From an uncultured Eubacteriales bacterium (GTDB taxonomy: Bacteria; Bacillota; Clostridia; Peptostreptococcales; Anaerovoracaceae), in the NCBI GenBank assembly GCA_900315895.1, contig ONAY01000008.1, positions 1 through 51,135 of the forward strand: DNA of 51,135 bases, given 5' to 3'. Under the pieces are notes generated by a model. It did not search any database and was not told the origin of the DNA. It saw nothing but the letters and a program-made list of their open reading frames with translations. The position numbers were made by a program, and so were the translations under genes. Shown piece by piece: positions 36,115-45,360 of the stretch; the stretch's first letter is position 1; each line of letters opens with the position of its first letter.

Positions 36115-36489
36115 TTATAATACTTCCGGAGCCAATGAAACGATCTTCATAAAGCCCTTATCTCTAAGTTCTCTGGCAACAGGTCCGAAGATACGAGTAC
36201 CCTTGGGGTTCTTGTCATCTTTACTGCCGATAATTACGGCTGCGTTCTGGTCGAACTTTACATATGAACCGTCATGGCGTCTAACGCCGTGCTTTGTTCT
36301 AACCACTACGGCCTTGACGACGTCGCCCTTCTTGACGACTCCGCCGGGTGTCGCATCTTTAACGGCGCATACGATGATGTCTCCGATGTTTGCATACTGA
36401 CGGCTTGTTCCACCCAGGATGCGGATGCAAAGGAGTTCCTTAGCGCCGGAATTGTCAGCAACTTTTAATCTTGTTTCTGTCTGAATCAT
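36115..36489 (-). CDS. rplN: 50S ribosomal protein L14
   Basis: 124 residues. It opens [20 protein letters not shown], contains [20 protein letters not shown] and ends [12 protein letters not shown]. The LxVADNSGA phrase is nearly universal for L14. Confidence 0.98.
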   Translation of the reverse strand: MIQTETRLKVADNSGAKELLCIRILGGTSRQYANIGDIIVCAVKDATPGGVVKKGDVVKAVVVRTKHGVRRHDGSYVKFDQNAAVIIGSKDDKNPKGTRIFGPVARELRDKGFMKIVSLAPEVL

Positions 36490-36504
36490 TATCCGTTGCC
36501 TCCC

Positions 36505-36765
36505 TTACTTAACTTTCTCTACGATAGAAACAAGTCTCCATCTCTTGTCCTTGGAAAGAGGTCTTGTTTCCATGATCCTTACTTTGTCGCCGACCTGGCA
36601 TTCATTGTTTTCGTCGTGAGCCTTGACCTTCTTGGTCCTCTTAACAGCCTTGCCGTAAAGGGGGTGTCTTATGAAGTCTTCCATTGCAACGACGATGGTC
36701 TTGTCCATCTTGTCGGATACTACGATGCCGACTTTGGTCTTTCTTGCGTTTCTATCAACTGCCAT
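36505..36765 (-). CDS. rpsQ: 30S ribosomal protein S17
   Basis: 86 residues. An OB-fold primary 16S-binding protein with [20 protein letters not shown] and [20 protein letters not shown]. It lies between rpmC and rplN. Confidence 0.98.
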   Translation of the reverse strand: MAVDRNARKTKVGIVVSDKMDKTIVVAMEDFIRHPLYGKAVKRTKKVKAHDENNECQVGDKVRIMETRPLSKDKRWRLVSIVEKVK

Positions 36766-36783
36766 AATTTTTCCTCCTTTCCG

Positions 36784-36972
36784 TTATGCTTGTCTTTCTC
36801 TTAAGATGGTCTTCGCTCTGGCGATGTCCTTCTTGAGTTCTCTCATCTTTACAGGGTTCTCCAGCTGGCCGGTAACATGCTGGAACCTGAGATTGAAAAG
36901 TTCTTTTTTCATCTTATCGAGTTCGGTGTTGAGTTCGACCTCGGTCATCTCTCTCATTTTCTTCAATTCCAT
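36784..36972 (-). CDS. rpmC: 50S ribosomal protein L29
   Basis: 62 residues, mostly alpha-helical, with LNTELDKMKKELFNLRFQHV and the C-terminal DIARAKTILRERQA. It lies at the peptide exit. The start codon shares one base with the rplP stop (TAATG). Confidence 0.97.
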   Translation of the reverse strand: MELKKMREMTEVELNTELDKMKKELFNLRFQHVTGQLENPVKMRELKKDIARAKTILRERQA

Positions 36973-37403
36973 TATGCTTCACCGCCTTCCGCCTTCTGCT
37001 CCTTCACTAAGAACTTGCACTTAATGGGAAGCTTGTTGGCTGCGAGTCTCATAGCCTCTCTTGCTGTATCCTCGCTGACTCCTTCGATCTCGAACATCAC
37101 TCTGCCGGGCTTAACTACGGCTACCCAGTACTCAGGAGCACCTTTTCCGGAACCCATACGTACTTCTGCCGGCTTCTTTGTTACCGGTTTGTGAGGGAAG
37201 ATCTTGATATATACCTTACCACCTCTCTTGATAGATCTGGTCATTGCCACACGGGCAGCCTCGATCTGATTTGAGGTGATCCATGCACATTCCTGTGCAA
37301 CTAATCCATATGAGCCGTAGGTAATGGTGTTGCCCTTTGTAGCAATACCTGTCATTCTACCTCTGTGCTGTCTTCTATGCTTAACACGTTTTGGCATTAA
37401 CAT
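36972..37403 (-). CDS. rplP: 50S ribosomal protein L16
   Basis: 143 residues. It opens [20 protein letters not shown] and contains [20 protein letters not shown] and [21 protein letters not shown]16 organises the A-site tRNA contact. AGGAGG lies 9 bases upstream. Confidence 0.98.
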   Translation of the reverse strand: MLMPKRVKHRRQHRGRMTGIATKGNTITYGSYGLVAQECAWITSNQIEAARVAMTRSIKRGGKVYIKIFPHKPVTKKPAEVRMGSGKGAPEYWVAVVKPGRVMFEIEGVSEDTAREAMRLAANKLPIKCKFLVKEQKAEGGEA

Positions 37404-37427
37404 GGCTTAGTTCCTCCTTTCCAAATT

Positions 37428-38303
37428 CTATGCTTCAGTTGTCTCCATCGGTTCCTGAGCCTCGACTTCCTGCGGGGCTTCTACCGGAGCGGGCTTCGGT
37501 GTTCTTCTGATTCTCGGTGTAGCCTTGGGGGCTTCTTCCTTCTGGAATCTGTCGTTCCTTCTGCCTTCTCTTCTGTCCTGCCTGGAGCCGTCTCTTCTTC
37601 CGCCTTCTCTTCTCTGTCTCTTGTCGCCCTTCTTTTCGCGCTTCTCTTCGGGAATTGCGCTCTTGAGGCCCTTGTCAAGGACTTCGCCGTGGTTGATCCA
37701 GACCTTTACGCCGATCCTTCCGTAGGTGGTGTCAGCTTCTGCAAAACCGTAGTCGATGTCGGCTCTCAGTGTGTGCAGAGGAACGTTTCCTTCGGAATAC
37801 TTCTCGGATCTTGCGATCTCGGCTCCGCCGAGTCTTCCGGATACTACGACCTTGATGCCCTTTGCTCCGGCCTTCATGGTCCTTGAGATCTGCTGCTTCA
37901 TCGCTCTTCTGAAGGATGTACGTCTCTCAAGGGACTGTGCGACTGCTTCGGCGCTCAACTGTGCATCTAATTCGGGACGTCTGATCTCAATGATCTCGAT
38001 CTCTACTTCCTTGCCTGTAAGCTTGGCGAGATCTTTCTTGATAGCATCGATTCCGTCGCCTGATCTTCCGATGACCATGCCCGGCTTAGCTGTCATGACG
38101 TTAGCTCTGAGTTTGTTGCCGGAGGCTCTCTCAATAACGACCTTGGCTACTCCTGCAGCGTACAGCTTCTTTGTGATGTACTGTCTTACCTTGTTGTCTT
38201 CGATAAGATTATCAGCAAAGTTCTTTTTGCCTGCATACCATTTGGAGTCCCAGTCTTTGATAACGCCTACTCTGAATCCATGTGGACTGACTTTCTGACC
38301 CAT
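37428..38303 (-). CDS. rpsC: 30S ribosomal protein S3 with long charged C-terminal extension
   Basis: 291 residues. The first 210 or so are ordinary S3: [20 protein letters not shown], a KH domain ([20 protein letters not shown]) and the C-terminal domain ending near [20 protein letters not shown]. About 75 further residues follow: a Lys/Arg/Gly/Glu-rich part ([20 protein letters not shown]) and a Pro/Glu/Ala tail. S3 is usually 210-225 residues in Bacillota, so this tail is an extension, probably disordered. S3 lines the mRNA entry channel. Confidence 0.97.
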   Translation of the reverse strand: MGQKVSPHGFRVGVIKDWDSKWYAGKKNFADNLIEDNKVRQYITKKLYAAGVAKVVIERASGNKLRANVMTAKPGMVIGRSGDGIDAIKKDLAKLTGKEVEIEIIEIRRPELDAQLSAEAVAQSLERRTSFRRAMKQQISRTMKAGAKGIKVVVSGRLGGAEIARSEKYSEGNVPLHTLRADIDYGFAEADTTYGRIGVKVWINHGEVLDKGLKSAIPEEKREKKGDKRQRREGGRRDGSRQDRREGRRNDRFQKEEAPKATPRIRRTPKPAPVEAPQEVEAQEPMETTEA

Positions 38304-38315
38304 GTGCTAACCTCC

Positions 38316-38651
38316 TTATTCCTTCTCCCTAAGGGTCACTCCGATGTGGCTTGACCTCTTAAGGATGATCGATGCTCTACCCTGAGAACCGGCTCTCCAT
38401 CTCTTCATTGTGGGGCCCTGGTTCGCGTAGATCTCTGCTACGTATAAATTATCGGGATCCAGATCGAAATTGTTTTCAGCGTTGGCCTTTGCGGAGTTTA
38501 CTACCTTCTCAACGAGGGCTGAACCCTTGCCGGGAGTGAACTTCAGGATGGCCAGTGCTTCGTTCAGATCCTTGCCTCTTACTAAATCACAAACGGGCTG
38601 TAATTTGATAGGAGACATTCTGACATATTTGGCAACTGCTTTTGCTTCCAT
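38316..38651 (-). CDS. rplV: 50S ribosomal protein L22
   Basis: 111 residues. It opens MEAKAVAKYVRMSPIKLQPV, close to the typical AxxxxVRxSPxKxR pattern. The beta-hairpin that lines the exit tunnel is in YANQGPTMKRWRAGSQGRAS. Confidence 0.97.
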   Translation of the reverse strand: MEAKAVAKYVRMSPIKLQPVCDLVRGKDLNEALAILKFTPGKGSALVEKVVNSAKANAENNFDLDPDNLYVAEIYANQGPTMKRWRAGSQGRASIILKRSSHIGVTLREKE

Positions 38652-38668
38652 TGTTTCTTCTCCTTTCC

Positions 38669-38947
38669 TTATCTGCCCTTTGTGGCCTTATCAGAGGCGT
38701 GACCTCTGAATGTTCTTGTCGGAGCAAACTCACCGAGTCTGTGGCCGACCATATCTTCTGTGATGTATACGGGAACGTGCTTTCTGCCGTCATGCACTGC
38801 TATAGTGTGTCCAACCATCTGCGGGAAGATCGTTGAGGGTCTTGACCATGTCTTGATGACTTTCTTCTCGTTGGATGCGTTTAACTCTTCGATAGCCTTA
38901 AGCAGCTTGGCGTTGACATAAGGTCCCTTCTTGAGTGATCTTGACAT
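38669..38947 (-). CDS. rpsS: 30S ribosomal protein S19
   Basis: 92 residues. It opens [20 protein letters not shown] and contains [20 protein letters not shown] and the final [20 protein letters not shown]. It sits in the head of the small subunit. Confidence 0.98.
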   Translation of the reverse strand: MSRSLKKGPYVNAKLLKAIEELNASNEKKVIKTWSRPSTIFPQMVGHTIAVHDGRKHVPVYITEDMVGHRLGEFAPTRTFRGHASDKATKGR

Positions 38948-38967
38948 TCTGTTCTTTGCTCCTTTCC

Positions 38968-39801
38968 TTATTTCTCATTCCTTCTCTTGACGATGTACTT
39001 GTTGGAATCCTTGTTCTTCTTCCTAGTCTTATATCCAAGAGCAGGCTTGCCCCAAGGTGTAACGGGGCTCTTTCTGCCGACGGGTGCTCTGCCTTCGCCG
39101 CCGCCATGGGGATGGTCGTTGGGGTTCATTACGGAACCTCTTACTGTGGGCCTGATTCCCATGTGTCTCGTACGTCCTGCCTTACCGATCTGGATGTTGG
39201 CGGATTCTTCGTTTCCGACCTCACCGATGGTGGCCTTGCATCTCATTGAGACTTTGCGAACTTCTCCGGACGGAAGTCTTACCTGTGCGTAATCTCCTTC
39301 CTTAGCCATGAGCTGTGCACCGTTTCCGGCAGATCTGGCAAGCTGTCCACCCTTGCCGGGCTTGAGCTCCACGTTGTGGATGATCGTACCTACGGGGATG
39401 TTTGCCAGCGGAAGTGCGTTTCCTACGACGATGTCTGCATCGGGTCCGGAAACGATGGTCTGTCCTACTTCCAGCTTACCGGGAGCAATGATGTATCTCT
39501 TTTCACCGTCTGCGTAAGTGATGAGGGCGATGTTAGCCGTTCTGTTGGGATCGTACTCGATGGAGCTTACCTTTCCGGGAACTCCGTCCTTATCTCTCTT
39601 GAAGTCGATGATTCTGTACTTGGCTCTTGTGCCGCCTCCCTTATGTCTGACTGTGATCCTTCCGGTGTTGTTTCTTCCGGAGTGCTTCTTCAGAGTCACT
39701 GTCAATGACTTTTCGGGGGTATCTTTTGTGATCTCCTCAAATGTGGAGACCGTCATTCCTCTTAAGCCCGGGGTAGTCGGTTTGTATTTTCTGATTCCCA
39801 T
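38968..39801 (-). CDS. rplB: 50S ribosomal protein L2
   Basis: 277 residues. The conserved C-terminal part near the peptidyl-transferase centre is [20 protein letters not shown], followed by [20 protein letters not shown]. The N-terminus is [20 protein letters not shown]. Confidence 0.98.
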   Translation of the reverse strand: MGIRKYKPTTPGLRGMTVSTFEEITKDTPEKSLTVTLKKHSGRNNTGRITVRHKGGGTRAKYRIIDFKRDKDGVPGKVSSIEYDPNRTANIALITYADGEKRYIIAPGKLEVGQTIVSGPDADIVVGNALPLANIPVGTIIHNVELKPGKGGQLARSAGNGAQLMAKEGDYAQVRLPSGEVRKVSMRCKATIGEVGNEESANIQIGKAGRTRHMGIRPTVRGSVMNPNDHPHGGGEGRAPVGRKSPVTPWGKPALGYKTRKKNKDSNKYIVKRRNEK

Positions 39802-39819
39802 TTTCCTCTACCTCCTAAA

Positions 39820-40110
39820 TTATAATCCCTGGAAGAATTCGATCTCTTTGCTCCCGGGTGTGAGAGTGACGATTGCCTTCTTGTAGGAAGGAGTCAGACC
39901 GGAATATCTTCCCATTCTCTTTAACTTGCCGCTGTAGTTCATGATGTTGACCTTGGCTACTTCCACGCCGAAGATCTCTTCGACGGCAAGCTTGACCTGT
40001 GTCTTGTTGGCGTCCTTTGCGACCTTGAAAGTGTATTTCTTGTCTGCCGCCACGTCCATGCTCTGTTCAGAGATGACAGGAGTCAATATTACGTCATATG
40101 CGCTTTTCAT
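39820..40110 (-). CDS. rplW: 50S ribosomal protein L23
   Basis: 96 residues. It has the [20 protein letters not shown] opening and the [20 protein letters not shown] core. L23 is the docking site for trigger factor and SRP. Its start shares one base with the rplD stop (TAATG). Confidence 0.97.
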   Translation of the reverse strand: MKSAYDVILTPVISEQSMDVAADKKYTFKVAKDANKTQVKLAVEEIFGVEVAKVNIMNYSGKLKRMGRYSGLTPSYKKAIVTLTPGSKEIEFFQGL

Positions 40111-40733
40111 TATTTGTACACCTCCTCGATCAACTTGACCGCTTCCTCGGTAACGATGAAGCTTTCATGGTTTATGATCTCATAAACGTTCATCGTTGTT
40201 GCAAGAGCAGTTCTTACTCCGGGGATATTTCTGGCGGACTTAACAACGTTCTCGTCCTTTTCCGCCGTTACGATGAGGGCCTTCTTACCAGCCTTTACCG
40301 CTTCAAGGAACTTGATCATTTCCTTTGTCTTGGGCTCATCGAATTTAAGTTCGTTTACTACGATGATCTCGTTCTCCGCAACCTTTGAAGACAGAGCAGA
40401 CTTCATTGCGAGTCTTCTGAGCTTCTTGGGAAGAGTGTATCTGTAATCCCTGGGCTTCGGAGCGAACACTACGCCGCCTCCTACCTGTGAGGGGTCAGTG
40501 GAATGTCCCTGTCTGTGACGACCTGTTCCCTTCTGTCTGAAAGGCTTACGGCCACCTCCTCTGACTTCGCCTCTGGTCTTTGCGGACTGAGTGCCCTGTC
40601 TCTGGTTCGCCAGGTAGTTCTTAACTACTGCGTGAACCGCAAATTCGTTCGGGGTGATCGCGAAGATCTCATCGTTAAGTTCGATGTTACCTGCATTAGC
40701 TCCCTGCATATCCAGCATTGTAACCTGTGCCAT
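40110..40733 (-). CDS. rplD: 50S ribosomal protein L4
   Basis: 207 residues from [19 protein letters not shown] at 40733, with AAAGGAGG upstream. The tunnel loop region reads [20 protein letters not shown]. In E. coli L4 represses the S10 operon through its leader; whether that holds here is unknown, though the leader upstream of rpsJ is structured. Confidence 0.97.
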   Translation of the reverse strand: MAQVTMLDMQGANAGNIELNDEIFAITPNEFAVHAVVKNYLANQRQGTQSAKTRGEVRGGGRKPFRQKGTGRHRQGHSTDPSQVGGGVVFAPKPRDYRYTLPKKLRRLAMKSALSSKVAENEIIVVNELKFDEPKTKEMIKFLEAVKAGKKALIVTAEKDENVVKSARNIPGVRTALATTMNVYEIINHESFIVTEEAVKLIEEVYK

Positions 40734-40757
40734 TTTGTCTCCTCCTTTCACCCAGAA

Positions 40758-41393
40758 TTATTTGCCCTGACCTTTGACCGCATACTGGATACGGACTAAG
40801 CCGCCTTTGTTTCCGGGGATCGCTCCCTTGATCAGCATGAGGTTTCTGTCTTCGATAACTTTTACTAAGACCACATTCTGTACTGTGACTGTGTCTCTTC
40901 CTGTTCTTCCGGGACCTTCATTGCCCTTGAATACCCTTGACGGATATGTAGCTGCTGCCAGACCGCCGGGAAGTCTCTTATGCTTGGAACCGTGGGACAT
41001 GGGGCCACGTCTGTGGTGATGTCTCTTGATGTTGCCCTGGGTTCCTTTTCCCTTTGATGTGCCGGTCACGTCGAGCTTGGAGCCGACTTCGAACTCAGCA
41101 GCTGTGATGACCTGTCCTACCTCGTAGGTGTCTCCTTCGTCCGGTCTGAACTCCGCAAGATATCTCTTGGGAGCGATGCCGGCCTTTTCGAAGTGACCTG
41201 TCATCGGTTTGTTGACCCTCTGGGGCTTCTGATCTTCGAAGCCAACCTGGACTGCATCGTATCCGTCTGTCTCAACTGTCTTTACCTGAGTTACGACTTC
41301 GGGACCTGCTTCGACGACTGTTACGGGAATTACATTTCCTTCTTCGTCGAAGATCTGGGTCATGCCCATTTTCTTACCTAAGATTGTTTTCAT
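40758..41393 (-). CDS. rplC: 50S ribosomal protein L3
   Basis: 211 residues. It opens [20 protein letters not shown] and contains [20 protein letters not shown], the loop that reaches the peptidyl-transferase centre. An 89-base spacer without a visible promoter separates it from rpsJ. Confidence 0.98.
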   Translation of the reverse strand: MKTILGKKMGMTQIFDEEGNVIPVTVVEAGPEVVTQVKTVETDGYDAVQVGFEDQKPQRVNKPMTGHFEKAGIAPKRYLAEFRPDEGDTYEVGQVITAAEFEVGSKLDVTGTSKGKGTQGNIKRHHHRRGPMSHGSKHKRLPGGLAAATYPSRVFKGNEGPGRTGRDTVTVQNVVLVKVIEDRNLMLIKGAIPGNKGGLVRIQYAVKGQGK

Positions 41394-41482
41394 TGATTTC
41401 CTCCAAATCTTACATTGGAACTCTCTGGTTTGGCCTTTGCCCTCTCATGAGTTCTTACCAAGGGGAGTACCCTTTAACTGAC

Positions 41483-41791
41483 TTATTTGATCTCTACTTC
41501 AACGCCCGCGGGCAGGTTCAGCTTTGTGAGAGCCTGTGTGGTATTGGGTGTTGCGTTAGTGATGTCGATCAATCTCTTGTGAGTTCTCTGCTCGAACTGC
41601 TCACGGGAATCCTTGTACTTGTGCACCGCTCTGATGATGGTGACTACTTCCTTGTCTGTGGGAAGGGGTACCGGACCGCTGACATCTGCTCCGGTCTTCT
41701 TGACCGTGTCGATGATCTTCTGTGCGCACTGATCGAGAAGTGCGTGATCGTAACCTCTGAGTTTGATCCTGATCTTGTCTTTACCGCTCAT
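41483..41791 (-). CDS. rpsJ: 30S ribosomal protein S10
   Basis: 102 residues. It contains [20 protein letters not shown] and [20 protein letters not shown], and near the end [20 protein letters not shown]. It is the first gene of the S10-spc-alpha transcript; ACAAGGAGGA precedes the start. S10 also takes part in NusB-dependent antitermination. Confidence 0.98.
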   Translation of the reverse strand: MSGKDKIRIKLRGYDHALLDQCAQKIIDTVKKTGADVSGPVPLPTDKEVVTIIRAVHKYKDSREQFEQRTHKRLIDITNATPNTTQALTKLNLPAGVEVEIK

Positions 41792-42031
41792 TTTTTCCTC
41801 CTTGTTTATCTTTCGTACTGTTTTCGCTATGCTCCGTACAGGGGCTCACGCCTTGATTTTCAAGGCTTCAGGCGGTTCTGTCGCCTCTTTACACGCTTAC
41901 GTGTGTTTGTCGCTTTTGTTCCCAAAGCAAAACACAAGGCGAGTCCCTTCGCCCGAATCAAGTTCGGACAATTGCTCCGCGGAAATTCCCAGATAGCACT
42001 GCAACTTCCCGCATCTACGCCTTAAGCAAGC
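41792..42031 (-). promoter_or_regulatory. Structured 5' leader of the S10 operon
   Basis: About 240 bases of untranslated RNA. On the - strand it holds several hairpins: ACACG/CGTGT, then AGGCG/CGCCT, then GCCTTGA/TCAAGGC with an AAA loop. The ribosome binding site ACAAGGAGGA follows. Leaders like this can mediate feedback by a ribosomal protein (L4 in E. coli), but I cannot match it to a described RNA family. Confidence 0.5.
41851..41896. repeat. Copy 1 of a duplicated dyad element near the S10 promoter
   Basis: CCTTGATTTTCAAGGCTTC followed after 18 bases by TTTACACGC. The first part is a palindrome, CCTTGA/TCAAGG. A second copy with the same two parts is at 42121-42163, on the other side of the S10 promoter. 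Confidence 0.7.
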
Positions 42032-42037
42032 TCTCTA

Positions 42038-42066
42038 ATTATATTCGAAGGGAAAGTCAAATGCAA
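42038..42066 (-). promoter_or_regulatory. Promoter of the S10-spc-alpha operon
   Basis: TTGCAT (42066-42061), 17-base spacer, TATAAT (42043-42038). A TTGACT lies inside the spacer but at the wrong distance (11 bases) to act as the -35 box. Confidence 0.75.
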
Positions 42067-42120
42067 GCATTTTTTTATTTATTTTTCAGGCTTTTTTGAG
42101 GCACTTTATCACAGCAAAGT

Positions 42121-42163
42121 CCTTGATTTTCAAGGCTTCTCGGTATGTGGAATATTTACACGC
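42121..42163. repeat. Copy 2 of the duplicated dyad element, upstream of the S10 promoter
   Basis: The same 19-base CCTTGATTTTCAAGGCTTC occurs here, with TTTACACGC after 15 bases. The rest of 42067-42267 shows no gene I can support; a 73-codon open frame there (42086-42307) has no ribosome binding site or recognisable family. Confidence 0.65.
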
Positions 42164-42267
42164 GTGCAGGCGTGCGTTCAATGGGCCCCCAAACACCATA
42201 TCTAGGGTCCCAAAGCCCTCCTTCCACCATATATGTAAACCTGCGCAAAACACCCCCGCCCCCACAC

Positions 42268-42293
42268 AAAAGGCCCCCGCATAAGCGGGGGCC
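42268..42293 (-). terminator. Terminator of the ywaF-like-to-psuG operon
   Basis: A 9-bp perfect stem GGCCCCCGC/GCGGGGGCC with a 4-base loop is followed on the - strand by TTTT, 17 bases after the psuG stop. Confidence 0.9.
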
Positions 42294-42310
42294 CCATGCA
42301 CTGTCATATT

Positions 42311-43216
42311 CTATTTTGCCAAGCTCTTTGCGATCTCAGCTCCTACGGAAGCATTGTTCAGCACCAGCTTGATATTGGCTTCCAGGCTCCTGCCCTCTGT
42401 CAGGTCCTTCACCTTTGAGAGAAGATAGGGAGTGATCCTCTTGCCGGTGACCCCGTCTCTGGCGCAGTCAGCCAGAGCCTCCTGGATGTATCCGTCCATC
42501 TCCTCGAAGGGGATCTCGTCCTCTTCAGGCACGGGGCAGGTCACCAGAACTCCTCCGGGAAGGGCAAGCTGATCCTTCGCCTTGATCATGTCCGCGATCT
42601 CCTCGGGGCTGTCCATGCGAAGCTCAGCCATAACGCCGGATCTTCTGGAGTAGAAGGCGGGGATCTCGTCGGATCCATAGCACACCACGGGCACGCCCTT
42701 GGTCTCCAGATACTCCATGGTGGCAGGGATGTCCAGAATGGACTTGCAGCCTGCGCAGACCACAGTCACGTTGGTGGTCTTGAATTCCTCCAGGTCAGCG
42801 GAGATATCGAAGGACTCTCCCGCTCCCCTGTGGACTCCGCCTATTCCACCTGTAACAAAGACCTTGATGCCGGCCATGGCCGCAGCCATCATGGTGCCCG
42901 CCACGGTGGTGGCTCCATCCATCTTCTTGGATATCACCAGAGGAAGGTCCCTCCTGGATACCTTGAGGACACCCTTGGCAGTTCCCAGATACTCGATTTC
43001 CTCCGGGGTAAGGCCCACCCTGATCTCGCCGCCGATAATTGCAACGGTCGCGGGCACTGCGCCATGCTCCCTGATGACTTTCTCAACATTTAAGGCTGTC
43101 TCCACATTTCTGGGATAGGGCATGCCGTGAGCGATGATGGTGGACTCCAGGGCCACCACAGGTCTTCCCTGCTCAAGAGCTTCTTTGACTTCCGGTTTTA
43201 TTTTAAGATATTCCAT
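42311..43216 (-). CDS. psuG: Pseudouridine-5'-phosphate glycosidase
   Basis: 301 residues. It splits pseudouridine 5'-phosphate (C-C glycosidic bond) into uracil and ribose 5-phosphate. Family phrases are VVALESTIIAHGMPYPRNVE, VFVTGGIGGVHRGAGESFDI and CAGCKSILDIPATMEYLETK, and the length fits PsuG/IndA. It starts one base after psuK, with the ribosome binding site AAGGAG inside the last psuK codons. Confidence 0.94.
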   Translation of the reverse strand: MEYLKIKPEVKEALEQGRPVVALESTIIAHGMPYPRNVETALNVEKVIREHGAVPATVAIIGGEIRVGLTPEEIEYLGTAKGVLKVSRRDLPLVISKKMDGATTVAGTMMAAAMAGIKVFVTGGIGGVHRGAGESFDISADLEEFKTTNVTVVCAGCKSILDIPATMEYLETKGVPVVCYGSDEIPAFYSRRSGVMAELRMDSPEEIADMIKAKDQLALPGGVLVTCPVPEEDEIPFEEMDGYIQEALADCARDGVTGKRITPYLLSKVKDLTEGRSLEANIKLVLNNASVGAEIAKSLAK

Positions 43217-43217
43217 T

Positions 43218-44138
43218 CTAGATCTCCTTGTTCATTAATTCTTCTATCAGTTCCATGCTGATCTCGTCGCTGACCGCCTTGCGTGTGCCCATGGTAATGC
43301 GGGACGCAGTCATTCCTATCTCAGCAATATGTTTTGCGCTCATCCCCATGGAAATGCCCAGAAGTATGCAGGCGCTGAAGCTGTCCCCCGCGCCGGTGGC
43401 ACTTTTGATCTCCAGGTCCTTTGCGGGCCTTATGAAGCCCCAGTCGCCTTCCTCCATGAAGAAAACGCCGTCTTCCCCAAGGGTGATGAAGACCTTGGAC
43501 ACGCCCAGCTCCATGAACCTTCTCCCTGCTTTTCTTACGTCCTCATCGGAAGAGATCTTCATGTCCAGTATGGCCTCGGCCTCGATCCTGTTGGGCTTCA
43601 CCGCAAAAAATCTGCCCACGAAGCGTTTCGCCCTGACCCCCTTGTTGGCGGACACCGGGTCGTAAAACAGCTTGATCCCCTTAAGAGCATCTGTAGCATG
43701 CTCCAGAAAAGCCTCGGTCAGGTTGCCGTCCAGGGCCACCACCTCTGCCTTTTCCAGGAAGGGCTTGATCTCGTCGATGTAATCGGGGTCGATGTGATCG
43801 ATGATCTCCATGTCGGACACCGCAAGCTCCATGTCACCCTCGTGATTCAGGATGCTCAGGTACATGGATGGCATCTCCTCTTTGAAGACCCTGATGTGGC
43901 TCACGTCCACCCCCAGCTCCCTTAGGTTTGAGACGGCGCCCAGACTCATGGGTTCGTCGCCTACGCAGGATACCATGGCGCAGTCTCCTCCAAGCCTGGC
44001 TATGTTTTCCGCTATGTTCCTTCCCACGCCGCCGTAGGAAAGCCTTATTTTGCCCGGGTTGGAATCCCGGTATTTGATGGTTTTAAAGGGGACACCCTCG
44101 ATGTCTATGTTGATGCCCCCGACTATTGCTATTTTCAA
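43218..44138 (-). CDS. psuK: PfkB-family kinase, probable pseudouridine kinase
   Basis: 306 residues. PfkB signatures: N-terminal GGINIDIEGVPFKT and YGGVGRNIAENIARLGGDCA, and C-terminal SATGAGDSFSACILLGISMG with the catalytic Asp in GAGDS. It is assigned to pseudouridine because psuG follows directly: PsuK makes pseudouridine 5'-phosphate, the PsuG substrate. Together they salvage pseudouridine from degraded RNA. No nucleoside transporter lies next to them. Confidence 0.88.
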   Translation of the reverse strand: MKIAIVGGINIDIEGVPFKTIKYRDSNPGKIRLSYGGVGRNIAENIARLGGDCAMVSCVGDEPMSLGAVSNLRELGVDVSHIRVFKEEMPSMYLSILNHEGDMELAVSDMEIIDHIDPDYIDEIKPFLEKAEVVALDGNLTEAFLEHATDALKGIKLFYDPVSANKGVRAKRFVGRFFAVKPNRIEAEAILDMKISSDEDVRKAGRRFMELGVSKVFITLGEDGVFFMEEGDWGFIRPAKDLEIKSATGAGDSFSACILLGISMGMSAKHIAEIGMTASRITMGTRKAVSDEISMELIEELMNKEI

Positions 44139-44154
44139 AAGATTCTCCTAAAGA

Positions 44155-45342
44155 TCACTTGACTGACTTTTCGTTTTCGCCCTTGAGAGCCTTTTCCACG
44201 TCGTCAACGTGGTCCTCTTCCACGGCCTTGACAAGCTCCTCGTGGAATTCCTGGCGCTTCTCCATGAGCTCCCCGTGCTTTTCCTTAAGGTACTCGTGGA
44301 CGTTTCTCAGAAACCAGTTGCTGCCTACGAAGGTCTTCTTGCCGGTCTCGGGATCGGTGTCAGCATAGGTGGATCCGCCGATGAACTCCCTGATGATGGA
44401 GTCGTTGGGCACCACGCTGTCGTCCTCGTAAACGTCGAACTCGCTTAAGAACTTCAGCATCTTGGAGGCCATCTCATACTCGGGCTCGTCCTCCTTGATG
44501 GACTTGAGCAGTGGCTCGGCATACTTCTTGAGGATGGGTATCTCATAGATGTGAGATGTGTTGAAGGCCTCGTTAGCCTGATCTCTGTAGGGGAAAATAT
44601 TCTTGTCCTCTCCCCTTCTCACCGACGGCCAGTTGTCGATGGTGGCCTTGGCGGAATGTCCTCTGAACTGATTGTCGCGGACCATTCTCCTCAGCATCCT
44701 GTGATCTATGGGATCCACTCCGGATTCCTTGCTTACCCTGAGGGCTGTCACCGGGCACACGAAGATCTTGAACTTCTGATGCTGACGGATCTGGGGAGTA
44801 AGCTGGTCATTCAGGGCGTGTATTCCCTCGATGACTATGATCTGGCTGCGCTTGATGGATGTGATCCTCTTGCCGAACTCCTTGTGGCCTGTCATGAAGT
44901 TGAAGGTGGGAAGGTCCACCTCCTCACCCTTCAGGAGGCTTATGATGTTCCTGTTGAAAAGATCCACGTCCACCGCGTCCAGATCTTCGAAGTTGTACTT
45001 GCCGTTCTCGTCCAGGGGCGTATCTTCTCTTTCAACAAAATAGTCGTCCGTACCCATGTAAAGGGGGTCCAGCCCCAGAACCTTGAGCTGGGTGCAGAGC
45101 TTCTTGGCCGTGGTGGTCTTGCCGGAGCTTGATGGTCCTGCGATCAGTACCACACGGTTTTTCTGGTCGTATATCCTCTGGGCGATCTCAACTATCCTCT
45201 TGTCCTGGTAGGCTTCAGAGATCTGTACCAGTTCCTTGAAGTCTCCCTCTTCGATGACCCTGTTCAGGTCCTCGGGGGTCTTGACTCCGAGAAAGTTGCT
45301 TCTTATGTCGTGCTGTAATTTGAGAGCGGGTGATTTTGCCAT
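44155..45342 (-). CDS. Uridine-kinase-like P-loop kinase without TGS domain
   Basis: 395 residues. The P-loop GPSSSGKTTTAKKL is near residue 65, then the kinase core (GLDPLYMGTDDYFVEREDTP; FNFMTGHKEF; IVIEGIHALNDQLTPQIRQH). This matches the C-terminal two thirds of the uridine kinase/threonyl-tRNA-synthetase-like fusion proteins of Bacillota, which usually have a TGS and editing-like N-terminus and about 550 residues. Only a short N-terminal segment (about 60 residues) is present here. Phosphorylation of uridine or another nucleoside is likely. It stands 16 bases before the pseudouridine salvage genes, so nucleoside recycling is a plausible theme. Confidence 0.8.
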   Translation of the reverse strand: MAKSPALKLQHDIRSNFLGVKTPEDLNRVIEEGDFKELVQISEAYQDKRIVEIAQRIYDQKNRVVLIAGPSSSGKTTTAKKLCTQLKVLGLDPLYMGTDDYFVEREDTPLDENGKYNFEDLDAVDVDLFNRNIISLLKGEEVDLPTFNFMTGHKEFGKRITSIKRSQIIVIEGIHALNDQLTPQIRQHQKFKIFVCPVTALRVSKESGVDPIDHRMLRRMVRDNQFRGHSAKATIDNWPSVRRGEDKNIFPYRDQANEAFNTSHIYEIPILKKYAEPLLKSIKEDEPEYEMASKMLKFLSEFDVYEDDSVVPNDSIIREFIGGSTYADTDPETGKKTFVGSNWFLRNVHEYLKEKHGELMEKRQEFHEELVKAVEEDHVDDVEKALKGENEKSVK

Positions 45343-45360
45343 TGTTTCTCTCCCTCTTAA

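Noticed and set aside
42044-42060. TTGACT inside the S10 promoter spacer as the -35 box
   Set aside because: It is only 11 bases from TATAAT; TTGCAT at 17 bases fits better.
42086-42307. 73-codon open frame between the S10 promoter and psuG
   Set aside because: It overlaps the psuG terminator, has no recognisable family and no ribosome binding site.
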